From Liopterus haemorrhoidalis (lineage: Eukaryota; Arthropoda; Insecta; Coleoptera; Dytiscidae), in contig OZ020618.1 in the NCBI GenBank assembly GCA_963971575.1, forward strand, positions 250,501-314,500: DNA of 64,000 bases, read 5' to 3'. Of the stretch, positions 31,796 through 44,958 are shown in pieces. Made by a program: the position numbers and the translations under genes. The notes below the pieces were generated by a model. It had not been told where the DNA came from, did no database searches, and worked only from the letters and a program-made list of their open reading frames with translations. The stretch's first letter is position 1. Each line of letters starts with the position of its first letter.

Positions 31796-32698
31796 CAGAG
31801 CTTCGAACCGTTATTTTTTTCTCGGTTTTTGTTCCGTTAATTAAAAAAACTATCAGTTCGGTTCCGGTTTTCATTCCGGCAAAAATAACGGTTTTTTTCG
31901 GTTTTCGGTTCAGTTCCGAGTGATAAATGCTTTTATTTGTATTAGAAATTTATTTTCTCCACGACCACTATAGAATTTACCAATTCTAAAACCGATTTTG
32001 ACTACAGAAAGTTAATATTCTAACACAAGAGTTGGAATGTTATTCTAAAGCACTTATCTTCTTATGTATTTTGCGTGTATTTCATTCCATCACTTGTTAT
32101 GGAATAACTATTCCATTCTTGTTGTCTTTTGTTTTTGTAGGGTTACATTAAGATATATGCAACGTTTACATTAAATAATTGCAACATAACTTCCTAACTT
32201 AAAATAGTGGCCGATGTGCGACAAATTAAATTAAAATTAAACAAATAATAAATAAAAAAAATAGTTTAATTAATTGATTAATTTGTTATGTAATATAAAT
32301 TATTTGTTAAGATAAAATGTTTGTTAAAATAATTATTTGTTAATTTATTTTTATTTCTGGTGATCGTGGAGAATGTAGGGTCTGTGACTCGGTTGGAAGA
32401 GAAAATTTCGTTGCTCGTGGTTCCTCACGCTCGCCTGCGGCTCGCGCTCGGAATGTTCCACTCGCATCGAATTTTCTCATTCCAACCTTGTTACAGAATA
32501 TACTATTATTCCTTATTTTGTAATAATCATACCAAGGCCGCTGCCAAGGGGGTTCCTGGGCGTTCAACCAGCCCCCCCCCCCTCCCCGAAATAATAGAAG
32601 CTTTTTTTTTTAGTTTATGCTCATCAGTTTAAAAAATAATAAATAAAATGTATTTTATATTTTGGTTCACTCCCATAAACATCTGAACTGAATCCGAT
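31796..32698. mobile_element. hAT MITE H1, copy 2, interrupted and decayed
   Basis: Left end CAGAGCTTCGAACCG and the CGGTTCCGGTTTTC subterminal words are present; sequence common to H1 breaks at about 31960 and resumes at about 32500 (TATTCCTTATTTTGTAATAA). The 500-bp insert has TIR-like ends (GTTGGAATG near 32032; CATTCCAAC near 32480). The right H1 end is lost. Confidence 0.65.
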
Positions 32699-32938
32699 CT
32701 GATTTACGGTTTTGGGAATTATAAACTGTACAGAGTGTTGCGTGTTTGTCAACATAAGTTTTGAACTACATTCTAATGTGTTGATAAATATGATTCATTG
32801 TAATTGTTGGCAGCAATTAAAAACCATAATCATCACAATTGAATAATGTTTATCAACACATTAGAATGTAGTTCAAAACTTATGTTGACAAACACGCAAC
32901 ACTCTGCACATTCTATAATTCCCAAAACCGTAAGTCAG
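32699..32938. mobile_element. Near-perfect palindromic fold-back MITE
   Basis: Arms of about 90-100 bp: GTGTTGCGTGTTTGTCAACA in the left arm returns as TGTTGACAAACACGCAACAC in the right. Outer ends CTGATTTACGGTTTTGGG and CCCAAAACCGTAAGTCAG. The loop holds about 50 bp. Confidence 0.88.
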
Positions 32939-33004
32939 CAACCTTGACTTACACAGCCTAAAGCCGCTCAAGGAATTGAGACATTAGAACACAATTATAC
33001 CAAG

Positions 33005-33190
33005 AGCCGCAGTAAGGGGGGGCGGAGAACCTTTTTTTTTGCTCATCACTTGGAATTTGGGAGGTGAAGACCTTTTTTTGCTTATCACTTGGATTTTGGG
33101 AGGTACTTATCACTTACATTTATTTGGCAAGGGCGCCAAAACACAATTTTGCCCCTAGCGCAACTTTCCTTACTGCGGCTCTGATTATAC
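33005..33190. repeat. Fragment of the minisatellite-bearing repeat
   Basis: CTCATCACTTGGAATTTGGG and GAGGTGAAGACC units, cognate with the 40-bp array at 22975, ending in CTTTCCTTACTGCGGCTC. Confidence 0.55.
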
Positions 33191-33199
33191 CATAATTGT

Positions 33200-34930
33200 G
33201 ACAATATTGTTGTTCAGTGGTCAGGTTTAACACGGAAAAATTGTAGTTATTAAATTCAATAAGCTGTTTATCTTCTAGAAACATAAATGACGTAGCTGGA
33301 GAAATTTTTATGCGGATTTGGATCAGCATCCATGGTATTATTGTTTGCTGGTCAGGTTTAACACGAAACTAGAAACTTAATGAACTACTTGCGGACGTTT
33401 TAATATCTTGGCTCTCTTTCGCAGATTTGAAGTTGAATCTTTTTTCCGTCCAGCTTTCCATGGTATTATTGTTTGTAGGTGTTAACACGGGAATAGTTAG
33501 ACCTCAAAGGCAAGAAAGCTGCGAAACTAATAGAAATTTGATGTAGTATATTTAATTTCGTGCGCTCCAACTGATCTCAACTTGAATTATACAGACCAAT
33601 TCTGTAATTCAGTTACTATGATCATAGTAACTAAATTTGTCCCTATGAGCAAGGTCAGTTACTATCATAGTAACTTTGGGGTATTTCGTATTCCGTAAGG
33701 CAAAAGTAACAATATTTAGTTACATGTTACTATAAAAGTTCCTATCATAGTAACTACCAAATGCTGCTGTTTATAAGTAATAACTTAGTTCTTATGAAGA
33801 TAAAAATGGCGGACATTTGATTTTAAGTGTAATTTTTAGATATAATAGAAAATGAAGAAGATTAGTAAAGAAAATTATATAAATTGTTATAAATGTTTAA
33901 TTGCAGGAGATGAAATATATTAAAGATCAAAAAGTCTTTTCCAATTCTTCATTTTTAATATGAGTCTTTTCTAAAATTATTTAAAAAAATAGATTTTGTT
34001 TAAAAAAATTAACAAAAGTTCTATTCAGTGACGCAAAAATAGTTTCATGAAGGGTTATAAAATGAGACGTATGGAAGTAATGATAAAACAAGGAAAATGC
34101 ATCGAAGTAATAAAAAATCCAGCTTCATGGAAGGTTCTAACCTCCAAATCCAACCCGCCTGCGCCACTGGTTCTATTGTCGAGAATTTGTCTTTATTTCT
34201 TCAATCATTTTGTTTTTTTTTAAATATTTTATAAATGTATATACCATAATATATATTATATAACAACAAATAAAGTAAGCAATACATTATTTTGATATTT
34301 TTAACCTCAACTGTATACCAGCAATGCGCATGCGTGTTGCGCTTCTGTAACTAACTTCATTCTTTTCTCAGTAACTGTCATTAAGATATAACTTTCATAG
34401 CGACGTCACTACAGTTGGATATTACAGAATACGAAAAATGTTAAAGTAACTATAAAATTTATCTTGTAGTAACGTTACTACACGCTAACTATTACAGTAA
34501 CTTTTTACAGAATTGATCTGATTGTTTGAGTCCGGCTTTCCATGGTTTGTAGGTGTTAACACAGAAATATCTACTGGAAACTTGATGTAGTCCATGTCGT
34601 CTCAGTTAAAGTTTGCTTGTGTCCGGCTTCCCATGGTTTGTTGTTCAGTGATTAAATGAAACACTGGATAAATAGAATTATTAAAAGCAGGAAGCTGCAT
34701 CTTCAAGGAACTTGTAGATGTTTTAATATCTTGGCCTTCCACCGCTCTGTACTTGAATCATGTTTTATGTCCGGCTATCGATGGCCGGTGTTAAGACTGG
34801 AGCAGTCAAGTTGTTAAAAGCAAGAAGCTGTACCCGAACTTGATATAGCACATTTAACATCTCTTCCTCCTTCTCCCTCCTCTCTGAACTTAAATCTCGG
34901 TCGTCCGGCTCTCGATGGCATTGTTGTTTA
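33200..34930 (-). repeat. Degenerate long-period repeat in the probable GPCR 3' UTR
   Basis: At least six diverged blocks share GTCCGGCTTTCCATGG, a GTTGTTTG/GGTGTTAACAC segment and an AAGCTG...TTTTAATATCTTGG...CTTGAATC segment: near 33325, 33447, 34532, 34620, 34770 and 34905, at about 90-150 bp spacing, interrupted by the element at 33592-34520. They begin about 70 bp past the GPCR stop codon. Confidence 0.6.
33592..34520. mobile_element. TIR element with CAGACCAATTCTGTAA ends
   Basis: Left CAGACCAATTCTGTAATTCA, right TTTTTACAGAATTGATCTG; inner words AGTTACTATGATCATAGTAA recur as an array of half-palindromes. A fragment of the same end occurs at 49405-49472. 929 bp, no transposase. Confidence 0.7.
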
Positions 34931-35000
34931 GGTATGACACACGGGTCTATATCCAGACCCCGTGCGTGACCCTAATCTCCGTGGTGTCGATTGCATCTCA

Positions 35001-35241
35001 TCATAATTCGTAGACGTCCCTGTTGGCAGTTCGCGTTGATGCGGCGCGGTGGCCCTGACTGACGGTGCCAGCCCGCTGGGGGCTCGTGTACATGTTATAC
35101 CCCGGTATGATATGTACACGTACGTCCCCAGACGGACGGCAACCGTCACCGCCGCCGCCACCTCTAACGCGTCTCGAAAAACTCACCGTCGTCTTGCAGC
35201 AACAGTAGTGGAATAGATTGATGTATGCGTTCCGGAAATGC
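35001..35241 (-). CDS. GPCR exon 4 (helix 8 and C-terminal tail)
   Basis: Acceptor TTGAACACCCAG; 1 nt completes the Arg of VSNR, then 79 codons and TGA. Tail is basic, Gly- and Ser/Thr-rich (VSFSRRVRGGGGGDGC; IPGYNMYTSPQRAG), a likely phosphorylation region, and ends YEL, which fits a class II PDZ ligand. GC content is well above the flanks. An alternative long frame here (34928-35161) is a shadow. Confidence 0.9.
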
Positions 35242-38200
35242 CTGGGTGTTCAAGACATTATTATAAGCGGGGTGCGAACAGTAACAGTCCCTCGAGAGAG
35301 AGGGACGTCACTGTGCTTGTGACTCAGCTGAGGGGACGGGGTTATAAGGACATCTTTAGGACGACCTCCTGAAGGTGTCTTTACAACCTGGTGCGTCTAT
35401 ATTATGTGTTTGTTTTATGACGGGGCCCAAATTAACACCTTCACTCCCAACACCATTATCATACTCTCTACCTACAGTGGTTCTCAACCTTATTTAAATT
35501 CGTGCCACATACCTAGTAATATCCACAGAAAAACTTCCAACAAAACAGAACGCCTTACAATACGTATAATTACAATCAGACGCGCACACCGAAAAAAATT
35601 ATGGATGGCGGTCCATTTCGAAAAAATATAATACACGAGGAGGCTTATATAGTAATTTAATAAGATGAGGAAGTAATGGGATTCGGACTGGTCAGAAATT
35701 AAAATTAAAACAATATTTTAACTTCGCTAACGTTTCGATTTAATATTAAATCTTCATCAGAGCTAGGTTAAAAATGATGAAGATTTCATATTAAATCGAA
35801 ACGTTAGCGAAGTTAAAATATTGTTTTAATTTTAATTTCTGACCAGTCCGATTCCCATTACTTCCTCATCTTATTATATTTTACGGACGTAACCATCTAA
35901 TACAAGGATAGTAATTTAATTTTGATATTATTAAAATAAACTTATTTTCATTTTCAGTTACTTATTTCTTTCATTTTTGTTAAATAAGTATATGTTTTCT
36001 TTGCTCTTGGGACGGGACCGGACGCCCCCCCCCCCTGGTGTGCACACATGACTCCCACAAATTACGTTTCTAACAATCTAAAATAAATTTAAAAACAATC
36101 TATACAATAAAATTTGCAGCAAATTTTTATCCAATAATAGGATATTTTTAATTGTAGAAAAAATGTTTTGATTGCTCAATAACTAAATAATAGATAACAG
36201 AAAACAATTTTGTGTAATTTTTTAAATATATTTGTGGGTTTCAAATAACTTTAGATTTATTCATTACGACAGAAACACGGCAACTCAATATTGTATACGA
36301 TTTAAAAAAAAAATCGTGATTTTTTCATGGCACACTGATTGAGAACCACTGCTCTAATTCAATGAAACAGTGGCGTACACTTACCCCCTTTCCTGGCAGC
36401 TATCCCACCTTATTTACACCATAAAATTTACAATAATTCTTATAAATTTTGTAAAATTATCTACAACTGGTGTGACATTATTTGAGGTATATTATTGCTA
36501 TAAATACTACCCAGGCGCTAACCGGGCGAATGGCCTTGGAGTAGAAAACGCCTTAGAAAATTACGAGAGCGTGGAAATTAGTTTGGAACGAATGTCGAAG
36601 GTATATAAGAAGCGCGTTATGAACGATTAAGGGTCGGTTGAATTGAGCTAGCGTTATTCAGTGAAATCTAATCTGGACTACACGGTGATATACCGAAGAG
36701 TAAATGAGAAGTTTAGCTATGGTAAACAATTATAGACTAGTGGTATTACTTATTAAATTTTGTAAAATAATGTGTGCAGTCCAATATTTAGATATTTTAA
36801 TAAATATACAAAAACCACGAAATTTGCTTTATATTTGATTATTACATTTTAAATATTTCGTTAACAAAAATAAATATTTTTATTTTCGTAAATTCTAAAT
36901 TCATACCTCAATTAATGCCCAAAAGACGTGGAGGTGTTAATAAATAATTATAAACTTATACAGTAATCCCTCGATCTGCGCATGTTTTTATTGTGCGGTT
37001 GAGTAATTACTACTAATATTTCGGAATGCACGTTTTAAAATAATTTTTTTTCTATCAATTTATTTATATCAGCGGTTCCTAACCAGCAAAAAAAATCTTC
37101 CCTGAGTGGTAAAAAAATCTCCCCTGGGTGGCAAAAAAATCCCACCTGGGTGGCAAAAAAAAATTCTTTGAGTAGCAAAAAAATCCCCCCAGGATGGCAA
37201 AAAATTCCTCCCTAGAAGGCAACAAAATCCCCCTGGGTAACAAAAAAATCCTCCTTGAGTAGCAAAAAATCCCCCCAGGGTGGCAAAAAAAATCCCCCTT
37301 GGGTGATAAAATAATCCCCCTGGGTGGCAAAAAAAAATTCTTTGAGTAGCAAAAAAATCCTCCCAGGATGGCAAAAAATTCCTCCCTAGAAGGCAACAAA
37401 ATCCCCCTGGGTGACAAAAAAATCCTCCTTGAGTGGCAAAAAATCCCCCCAGGGTGGCAAAAAAAAATCCCCCCTGGGTGATAAAATAATCCCCCTGGGT
37501 GGCAAAAAAAAAATTCTTTGAGTAGCAAAAAAATCCCCCCAGGATGGCAAAAAATTCCTCCCTAGAAGGCAACAAAATCCCCCTGGGTGACAAAAAAATC
37601 CTCCTTGAGTGGCAAAAAATCCCCCCAGGGTGGCAAAAAAAAATCCCCCCTGGGTGATAAAAAAATCCTCCTTGAGTGGCAAAAAATCGCCCCAGGGTGG
37701 CAAAAAAAAATCCTCCCGAAGAGGCAATAAAATCTTCCGGGTGGCAAAAAAAATCCCTCCGAGGTGGCAAAAAATCCCCCCTGGGTGACAAAAAAATCCT
37801 CCCTGAGTGGCGTAAAATCCCCATATATGATGTTTTGAAGTACAGGCTATTCCAAACGATTAGGCGGAACAAACTGGAATTTTCCTGGGGGTCCGCGATT
37901 ACAAATATTACAAGGGTTTGCGAGTCAAAAAAGATTGGGAACCGCTGATATACATATATATATGTGTGTAGATTTGTATTTATTAGAAGCATACAGCGCA
38001 CGCAACTATGATTCCCTCTACGCGTATTTTTACTACACGATTAATCGGAACGTGGTCCCCCCAAGGATGACTGTAATTATTTTTAATAAAAACAATTTTT
38101 GGGCCCCATTTCTGTGACATGTAATCAAAGATGTCTATATGTAAATGTGTATGCGTATGTATATATCTTTAAAATGTAAGCCATGAACAGCAAAATAATT

Positions 38201-41200
38201 AAACCAACAAAAAAAATACTTAAAAAAAAAAAACTGACCTGTTTGAGACGCAGTAGAGGATGTTATTGACACAGGACTTGGAGATGGCGAACCAGGCAAG
38301 ATTGTAGAAGATCTTATTCGGTATATGGTTGACTGTACCCACAGCTAAGACTACGCCGAACGGCAGCCAGAAGAGGACGAAAATCAGAAAACTATACATA
38401 TTGGTGAGACTGAGCGCGTAATCCCAACTGAAGGTCACCGGGGGTTTGAAGCTGGGTCTTTTCCTCGCGCTACGCACTTTGATGACGATACGGCAGTAGC
38501 AGAAGAAAGTCAGGAAGACGGGCATAAACACAAATACTATGCCCACCGTAGCCTGGTACGGGATCAGACCTTTATTCCTGGAAAAAGAGGTGCAGTGAGA
38601 ATTTTCACACATTTTATGGATGTCGCACTTCCATAATTCAATCACAATGTTTCCTGATGTAAGTAGACCATGATATTTTTTATTAAGTTGTTAAAAAATC
38701 AACTATAGGCGGTTTCTTTGGTTTAGGCGGAAATAAGCTCTATGTCACCTTAGAAAAATGTGTGTAAGAAGATAGGAGCTGTTTGTCCTTGCTTCGGATT
38801 GGTTTAGATCGTCATCCCTATTACACTGTTAAAATATTGTTTTAAGTCCAAGTTGACAGATGTTCAGTGTCATAAATATGTACAATATACAGTCTGTTCC
38901 AAACGGTTAAGCGGAACTAAATGGGAATTTAGTTCTTTTAGGTTGTCACGAGAAGGGACCTTGCTTGGGTTATTTCATTTTTCACGTTGGGATGTCAAAA
39001 TTTAAAATTCCAACAATGAAACCATGGAAACGAATGACATATGTCAAAATTAAATATTTTTTTTAGATATTTTAATGACAAAAAAATAAATAAATGGGAA
39101 ATTTGTATTAAGAATGACACAAAAAATCAAAATATAAAGAAAATGACATTTTAAAATGATATTAACCTTAACCAAAAAATGTTTATTGCAAGTATGATTT
39201 ACAAAGCTTAACAAAACGGCCGAAAGGCACGATTTAAACGATGAAAGTAACTAGATTGCAAAATATAGTTCCGCTTAACCGTTTGGAACAGACTGTATTA
39301 TTTTATTTTTTTCGTATATTTCGTTATTATTTACATATTTAGACTTTTATTTATATACTTGGCGTAGATGTTATGGGGAAAATTCTCCATGTAATTTGTT
39401 TTTACGCAGTTATATATATTTTAGGTTATCTGACATATAAACATTTTTTGACACTTGACAATTAACAGATCAGGATAGATGACTAATGTGAGGCCAAAAG
39501 ACAGCCCAGCTGATAGTGCCTAAAGAAGTTATTGATATAATTTTTAGACATTGATATATACATATATTTTTAATTTTTATTTACAATAAGTATTTGAATA
39601 AGAAACTTTAGCTCTGAAGATATATTTTGTTTTATTGCTTTATTTGAACTCTTTTAGCCAAATCTCTCTATTTATATATAGTACATAATTTTTAAAAATT
39701 AATAATTTTTGATTTTTTTCAAATTTACCATTAAACTGAATTTATGTCGTACAAATAACGTAAGTGTATTATCCGCCTTTTTTATTTCAATGTCTTATTA
39801 ACCTTTTTTATATTAAGAAAAAAATCACTTGCTAACCCAGTTTCTGCGCCCATGCCCCAGTTGCAACTTATTTTAAATTTCCCGCAATACTGTATTTGTT
39901 CAGTGTAAATCGTACTCGGTTCGTAGCGCTATCTACTTTTTTCTAATTTAAAATAGACCATAGATTTTCAAATATAATAATTTTTACCGATTGATTGATG
40001 CTTTTGAATAATTTGTTTAGGAAAAGCCCACTTCAATATATAAAATGTTGGCTACTGTAACTACTGTAAACTAAAGTGCAGAAGTGAAAACTAAACTGTG
40101 TTTCTTAAAATGCACATGTTTTTTGAGTATTTGGGGGGAGCCCCCCCTCCTAACTGGGTACGCGCCTTACTTTCCCCTTATGACTTACTTCCTGGTGCAG
40201 TAATCAAAACTGAAGCCATCCATGAAGAACTGCATGCCACTGGCGACAGCGCTGACCACCCAGTAGATGAGTATGAGGAAGGTGAGAGTGGCGGGTGTGA
40301 GGGGTATCCTCGAGCAGCAGAGCCGCAGGTAGTTCTCGGCGGCGGTGCTGGCCAGCGTCAGCACCGTCACCATGAAGCACACCACTGCCAGGAACCACTG
40401 GAACTTGCACACGTTCAGCGAGGCTTCCACACCCGACAGGATAACCACAGCGGAGGCGGGGATCACCAGACCAGTTATCAGCAGATCAGCCAGGGCTACG
40501 TTTACTATAAAAGCGTTTCCTGCAAAATTAATAATAATAATATTTTATTGAGCCTGTAAGTGATCATTAGAAATACAGAGGTTAAGTCAATATAATGTAT
40601 ACATAAAGGGGCACACACAGATTTTTGGCTGGAGGGGTCCAATTATACATAATTTTTATAAACACAGGGCAAAATTTCAATTTCAAGTGAAGAGCAAAAA
40701 AAAACGGTCCTCACTTCTAAATTTTAAGTAAAGAGCAAATAAAAAAGTCCTCACTTCTCACAGTACGGGGGGGGGGGGGGTCCGGACCGCGAACCACACT
40801 ACTTTTTGTACAAGGGTTATTCGATGATTGTCTCGCGAAAATTCGACAAAAATTAATTTTTTCCTGCAAAATTATACAAATCGAAATTGTTAACAACCAA
40901 CCACTTTTACAAAAATAAAACATTATTTATAATAGATCTACAAAAAATTTCTAAAATCATCCCAGTATTCAAAAGTGGAAGTAAAACTGATATGAATAAT
41001 TACACACCCATTGCAATTCAATTTTGTTTCTCAAAGATATTTGAATTAGTATTTCTTCATAGACTCTTATCTTTTATCAGCAAATATTGAATACTCACTA
41101 CATTTCAACATGGTTTTGTTAAATCTAAATCGACCACAGCCATTTTTAGGGTTTTGTAGGTATGACCAAGAAACCCTTATACCGTCATTTTGTCGTCTGT

Positions 41201-44200
41201 CTGTTCGGTAAAAATTGTAGCCAAAAGGCTAAGCCTAGAGAGTTGATATTTGGCATGCTTATACAACTCTTTGACCCGCACATAGGAAAAATACTAAAAT
41301 ATCTAAAAAACATATCCCCTAAAAATATAAACAAATATCTACTCATCGAAAAAAAAATATGTTTTTTAAATTCTGAGTAGGGTATCAAATGAAAGCCCTT
41401 AGTGGATTAACGATCAAAATTTTATTTTTGCAAAATAAATTATTTAGATGCGATTTTTGCTAAAATTGTGCAAAAATAATTTTGTCCCACACCCTGTAGC
41501 CCAGATGGTTTAAACTAAAAATCTGAAAAAAATCTAAGTAATGTATATTGGTGTGAACCGGAATAATACAACAAGAATTTTTGATCAGATTATGTTTTCG
41601 GAAAATAACGCATTTTTTTCGCTTTTAACTAAAATATGTAAAATCTTTAATTCGCTATGTAACACAGTAAATGAGTAAACGTCCGTAGTCTAATGGTTAG
41701 CGTTCTCGCTTCCTAAGTTGCTAACTACGGTTCGCTTCCTGTTAATTTTATTTTTTGTTTTTTTTTTTGTATTTTTATTTTGTTTAAATTATTTTGTCAA
41801 AATTCTAGTTATATTTTTATAATTTTTAAAAACGTAAATTTAATAACCATTGGGAAGTGTTGAAATTATAATTTAATTCTATGTTTGAATGTATACGAAA
41901 TCAGAGGGGCGGAGTTATGACTTAAAACAACCAATGGAAGCCATAGGCGCAATTTTCAAAATCTTAATGAACCTTGCTATAAAAAAAAAATACTGCACAT
42001 ATTTAGAAACCTAAATAATGGTATTAGGCATTCGAATTTAAATTAACAAAAAAAAAAATTTAAACATAAAATTTGTTTTGGCATCCCAAATAATCATCAT
42101 TCACTTACTAAATACCTGCGAAATGTGTGAAAATTCACACATCACATCAATTTTTTAAACATAAACTCGCAAAATTTTTCAGATTTGTATTTTTAATTTG
42201 ACACCCTTCCAGGATTTAATTATATCCTTAATTGAAGTATATTTGCATTAATACCTGAGAGAGCTGCTTAATGAACTCGCAGGACGAAGCCTATATTAAT
42301 TATTCGTTCAATTAAAAATAAACATAGAAAATTATGACTCCATAAAAAAAAAATTATGACTAGAAATAATTCAGTTAAAATTTAATTATTTTTTTATTAA
42401 AAAAGTTTCAGTTCATCTCGAAATTAAACATATTTTTTGTCTAAAAATGTAACATCAAAAAACCTTTTAAGAAAGTCCTTTTCTTGAGACAATTAGTAGT
42501 GCAATTACCCGGTAAGAAAGAGAACTCGTGAACCGGAAGAGAACAGGACGCTGGTGGTGAAGGGAGGTGAGATGGAGGCGTCCCACCCCTTTCCCCGCGG
42601 GCGCCGAGACGCTGGATCTTTAATTAAATCTCTAAGCAGAGATGTCTGATTAATATCGAATTTCATTCAAGATCATGAAAAAAGATGTTAATTACGCAAA
42701 GTGGCATTGATTAAAAGGGTCAACACTCTTCTACGGTATTTATCGGATTTTATTTCGATTGTTCACAAAAAATAATAAAAATCTGTCCTTAAAAAAAAAA
42801 AAAAAACAGCTGTGGTCACTTCAAAACCGACAAGATCCTAAACAAAATTATCAAAAGCCTCACTTAATCGGTAAAACTTACTAGAATCGAAAATCTAGTT
42901 CCGCCTAAACCAAAGAAACAAGCTAAGTCTCTGGTCAAACTAAGAAAAACATTTTTTTTTTTTAGTAACTCGACTTTATTCATCAACATACTCTCCTTCA
43001 AAAGTAATCATTCAAACGCTCCTAAAATTAAAAAAATTAAAATTAATTAATTAATTAAAATTCAGCATAGCAATCAGTAATAGTTGATTTGCCTGGTGCA
43101 GAGTCTCTAGAACGCGTATCAAGCCACTGTTTGGCTTCAACAGTATTTTTCCCCATCAAAAAACTATATTTAATCAACACAAGAAATTCTTATTTATCCA
43201 TTCTTTTGAAAATTACAAAACTGGAGTCACTAAAACCACGGTAACTTCTAAACTAATTGTCAGAATGTCATGAAATTTTCACACGTATCGTTTGAAGGTT
43301 GGTACTATCCAGAAATCATGAGTCTGTCAACAGTGTTGCCATATATATGTCAGACCGGAGACTTTTGAGTGAAGTGTTATATTCCCGCTTCGTGAACGAG
43401 GCGTGCTTATTCAAGCCAAAATATTTTTTTTTGCACATGTTTAAAAATATGTTTAATTAAAATTTTTATATAACATTTTATGTAAATAAAATAGTTTAAT
43501 ACGGATAATTTACCATTAGAAATTTTGCAAATAGAAGTAAAACATTTTTACAATTTAATTAATAATTTATTAGGTAATATGTTGAATATTTTTTAATAAA
43601 ATACCTAATAAAAAATGTAAATATTCAATTTTATTCCGTCTTTAAAATTTAACTTTGAGTAATAATTATTTTGATAATGTCATAGATATACGTAAATTGT
43701 TATCGTCTGAGTCATTTTTAATTTTGTTTATTTATAGTTTTTTACAGTTACCATGAGTGATTATGAGAGGATAAAAAGGGGCTGCCTTAAGAGAGGGGAG
43801 CTCTGGAAAGACCCTGATTTTCCAGGTACTCAGTCTTCTGTATTTTATCATCAAACACCACCATTTCAATTCGTCTGGAAAAGGCCTAAGGTAAGAAAAA
43901 AATATAGGTATAATGCCTGTAGTACACGATTCGATTTCTTGTTTTGAATCTCGTACGATTTATAGTACACAACTTATTGTATCGTATACTATAGGATTTT
44001 TGTACGAGATCTTGTACAATACTGAAAACCAACCAATATTTATTGTCTCGACCTAAAATATTAGACAGAATGAACCAATAATGGCGCAGTATAGGATGCG
44101 CATATTCATGTGACCGTAGCGAACAACTGTTCATCTCTCAAATATATTTCATATGAGTCTGTCAACAGTGTTGCCATATGTATGTCAGACCGGAGACTTA

Positions 44201-44927
44201 TTGACTGATAACCATTAACCAGTATAACTTTTTTTAGAAATTTTACTACAAATACAAACATCCATGCCATCACCGGCATTCGAATCCGAAACCCCATGGT
44301 TAGCAGTGAAATGAGTGGAATTCCGACGATAGGCAAATCCGGTATTGATATCGGTATCTTCTGAACCCGTTACCTATCCCTAAAAAACACGATAAATAAT
44401 CAAAGTGTCCTTGATTAGAAGGGTTAACGGTCTACCAGAGCCCAACATAGATCACTGGGTCATTAAGTGTTATTATAGGGGTGTTTCGCCTCGCGTTATT
44501 AACGGAGGTCAAAGGTTAAGTGCCATATCATATTGCTCATAATCAAAATGAGATAAAGCCTTTATATAGTGATATTAAAACTCAAGTAATCTCATGACAG
44601 CCGGGCAGGGCCGGGGGTGGTTATATGTGGAGGCGGCAGTTGAAGCGATCAGCTGTGATGGGTCTATCGATCAGCCGCCTGATGCATTTCTGACACCGGT
44701 ATCTCAAAGCAGGGCTCCTCAAAAATCACAACACCCCCAAGAAAAATATTTCGAAAAAATGTATTTAACAAAAGTTGCTATAAAAGCAATAACTAACAAC
44801 TTTGAGACATTTTTTAATAAAACGAAAAAAAATTGAAAAATGTTTCGAATTTTTTTCCAAGTTTTCAATGGATCTCCACGAATTGCGGTTCATAACGTTT
44901 TGACTATTTTTAGCATGATGTCTGTCG

Positions 44928-44958
<31 letters not shown>

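Noticed and set aside
34928..35161. 77-codon minus-strand frame (MAAAVTVAVRLG...)
   Set aside because: Shifted frame over GPCR exon 4; the correct frame is fixed by the phase of exon 3 and reads helix 8 and tail to a TGA at 35001.
37069..38001. 310-codon minus-strand open frame rich in FFATQGG/FFCHPGG
   Set aside because: It lies on a 26-29 bp minisatellite with a 175-bp higher period; other frames are also open and composition is purely repeat-driven.
40098..40559. 153-codon plus-strand frame
   Set aside because: Antisense shadow of GPCR exon 2, which has clear helices and splice sites on the minus strand.
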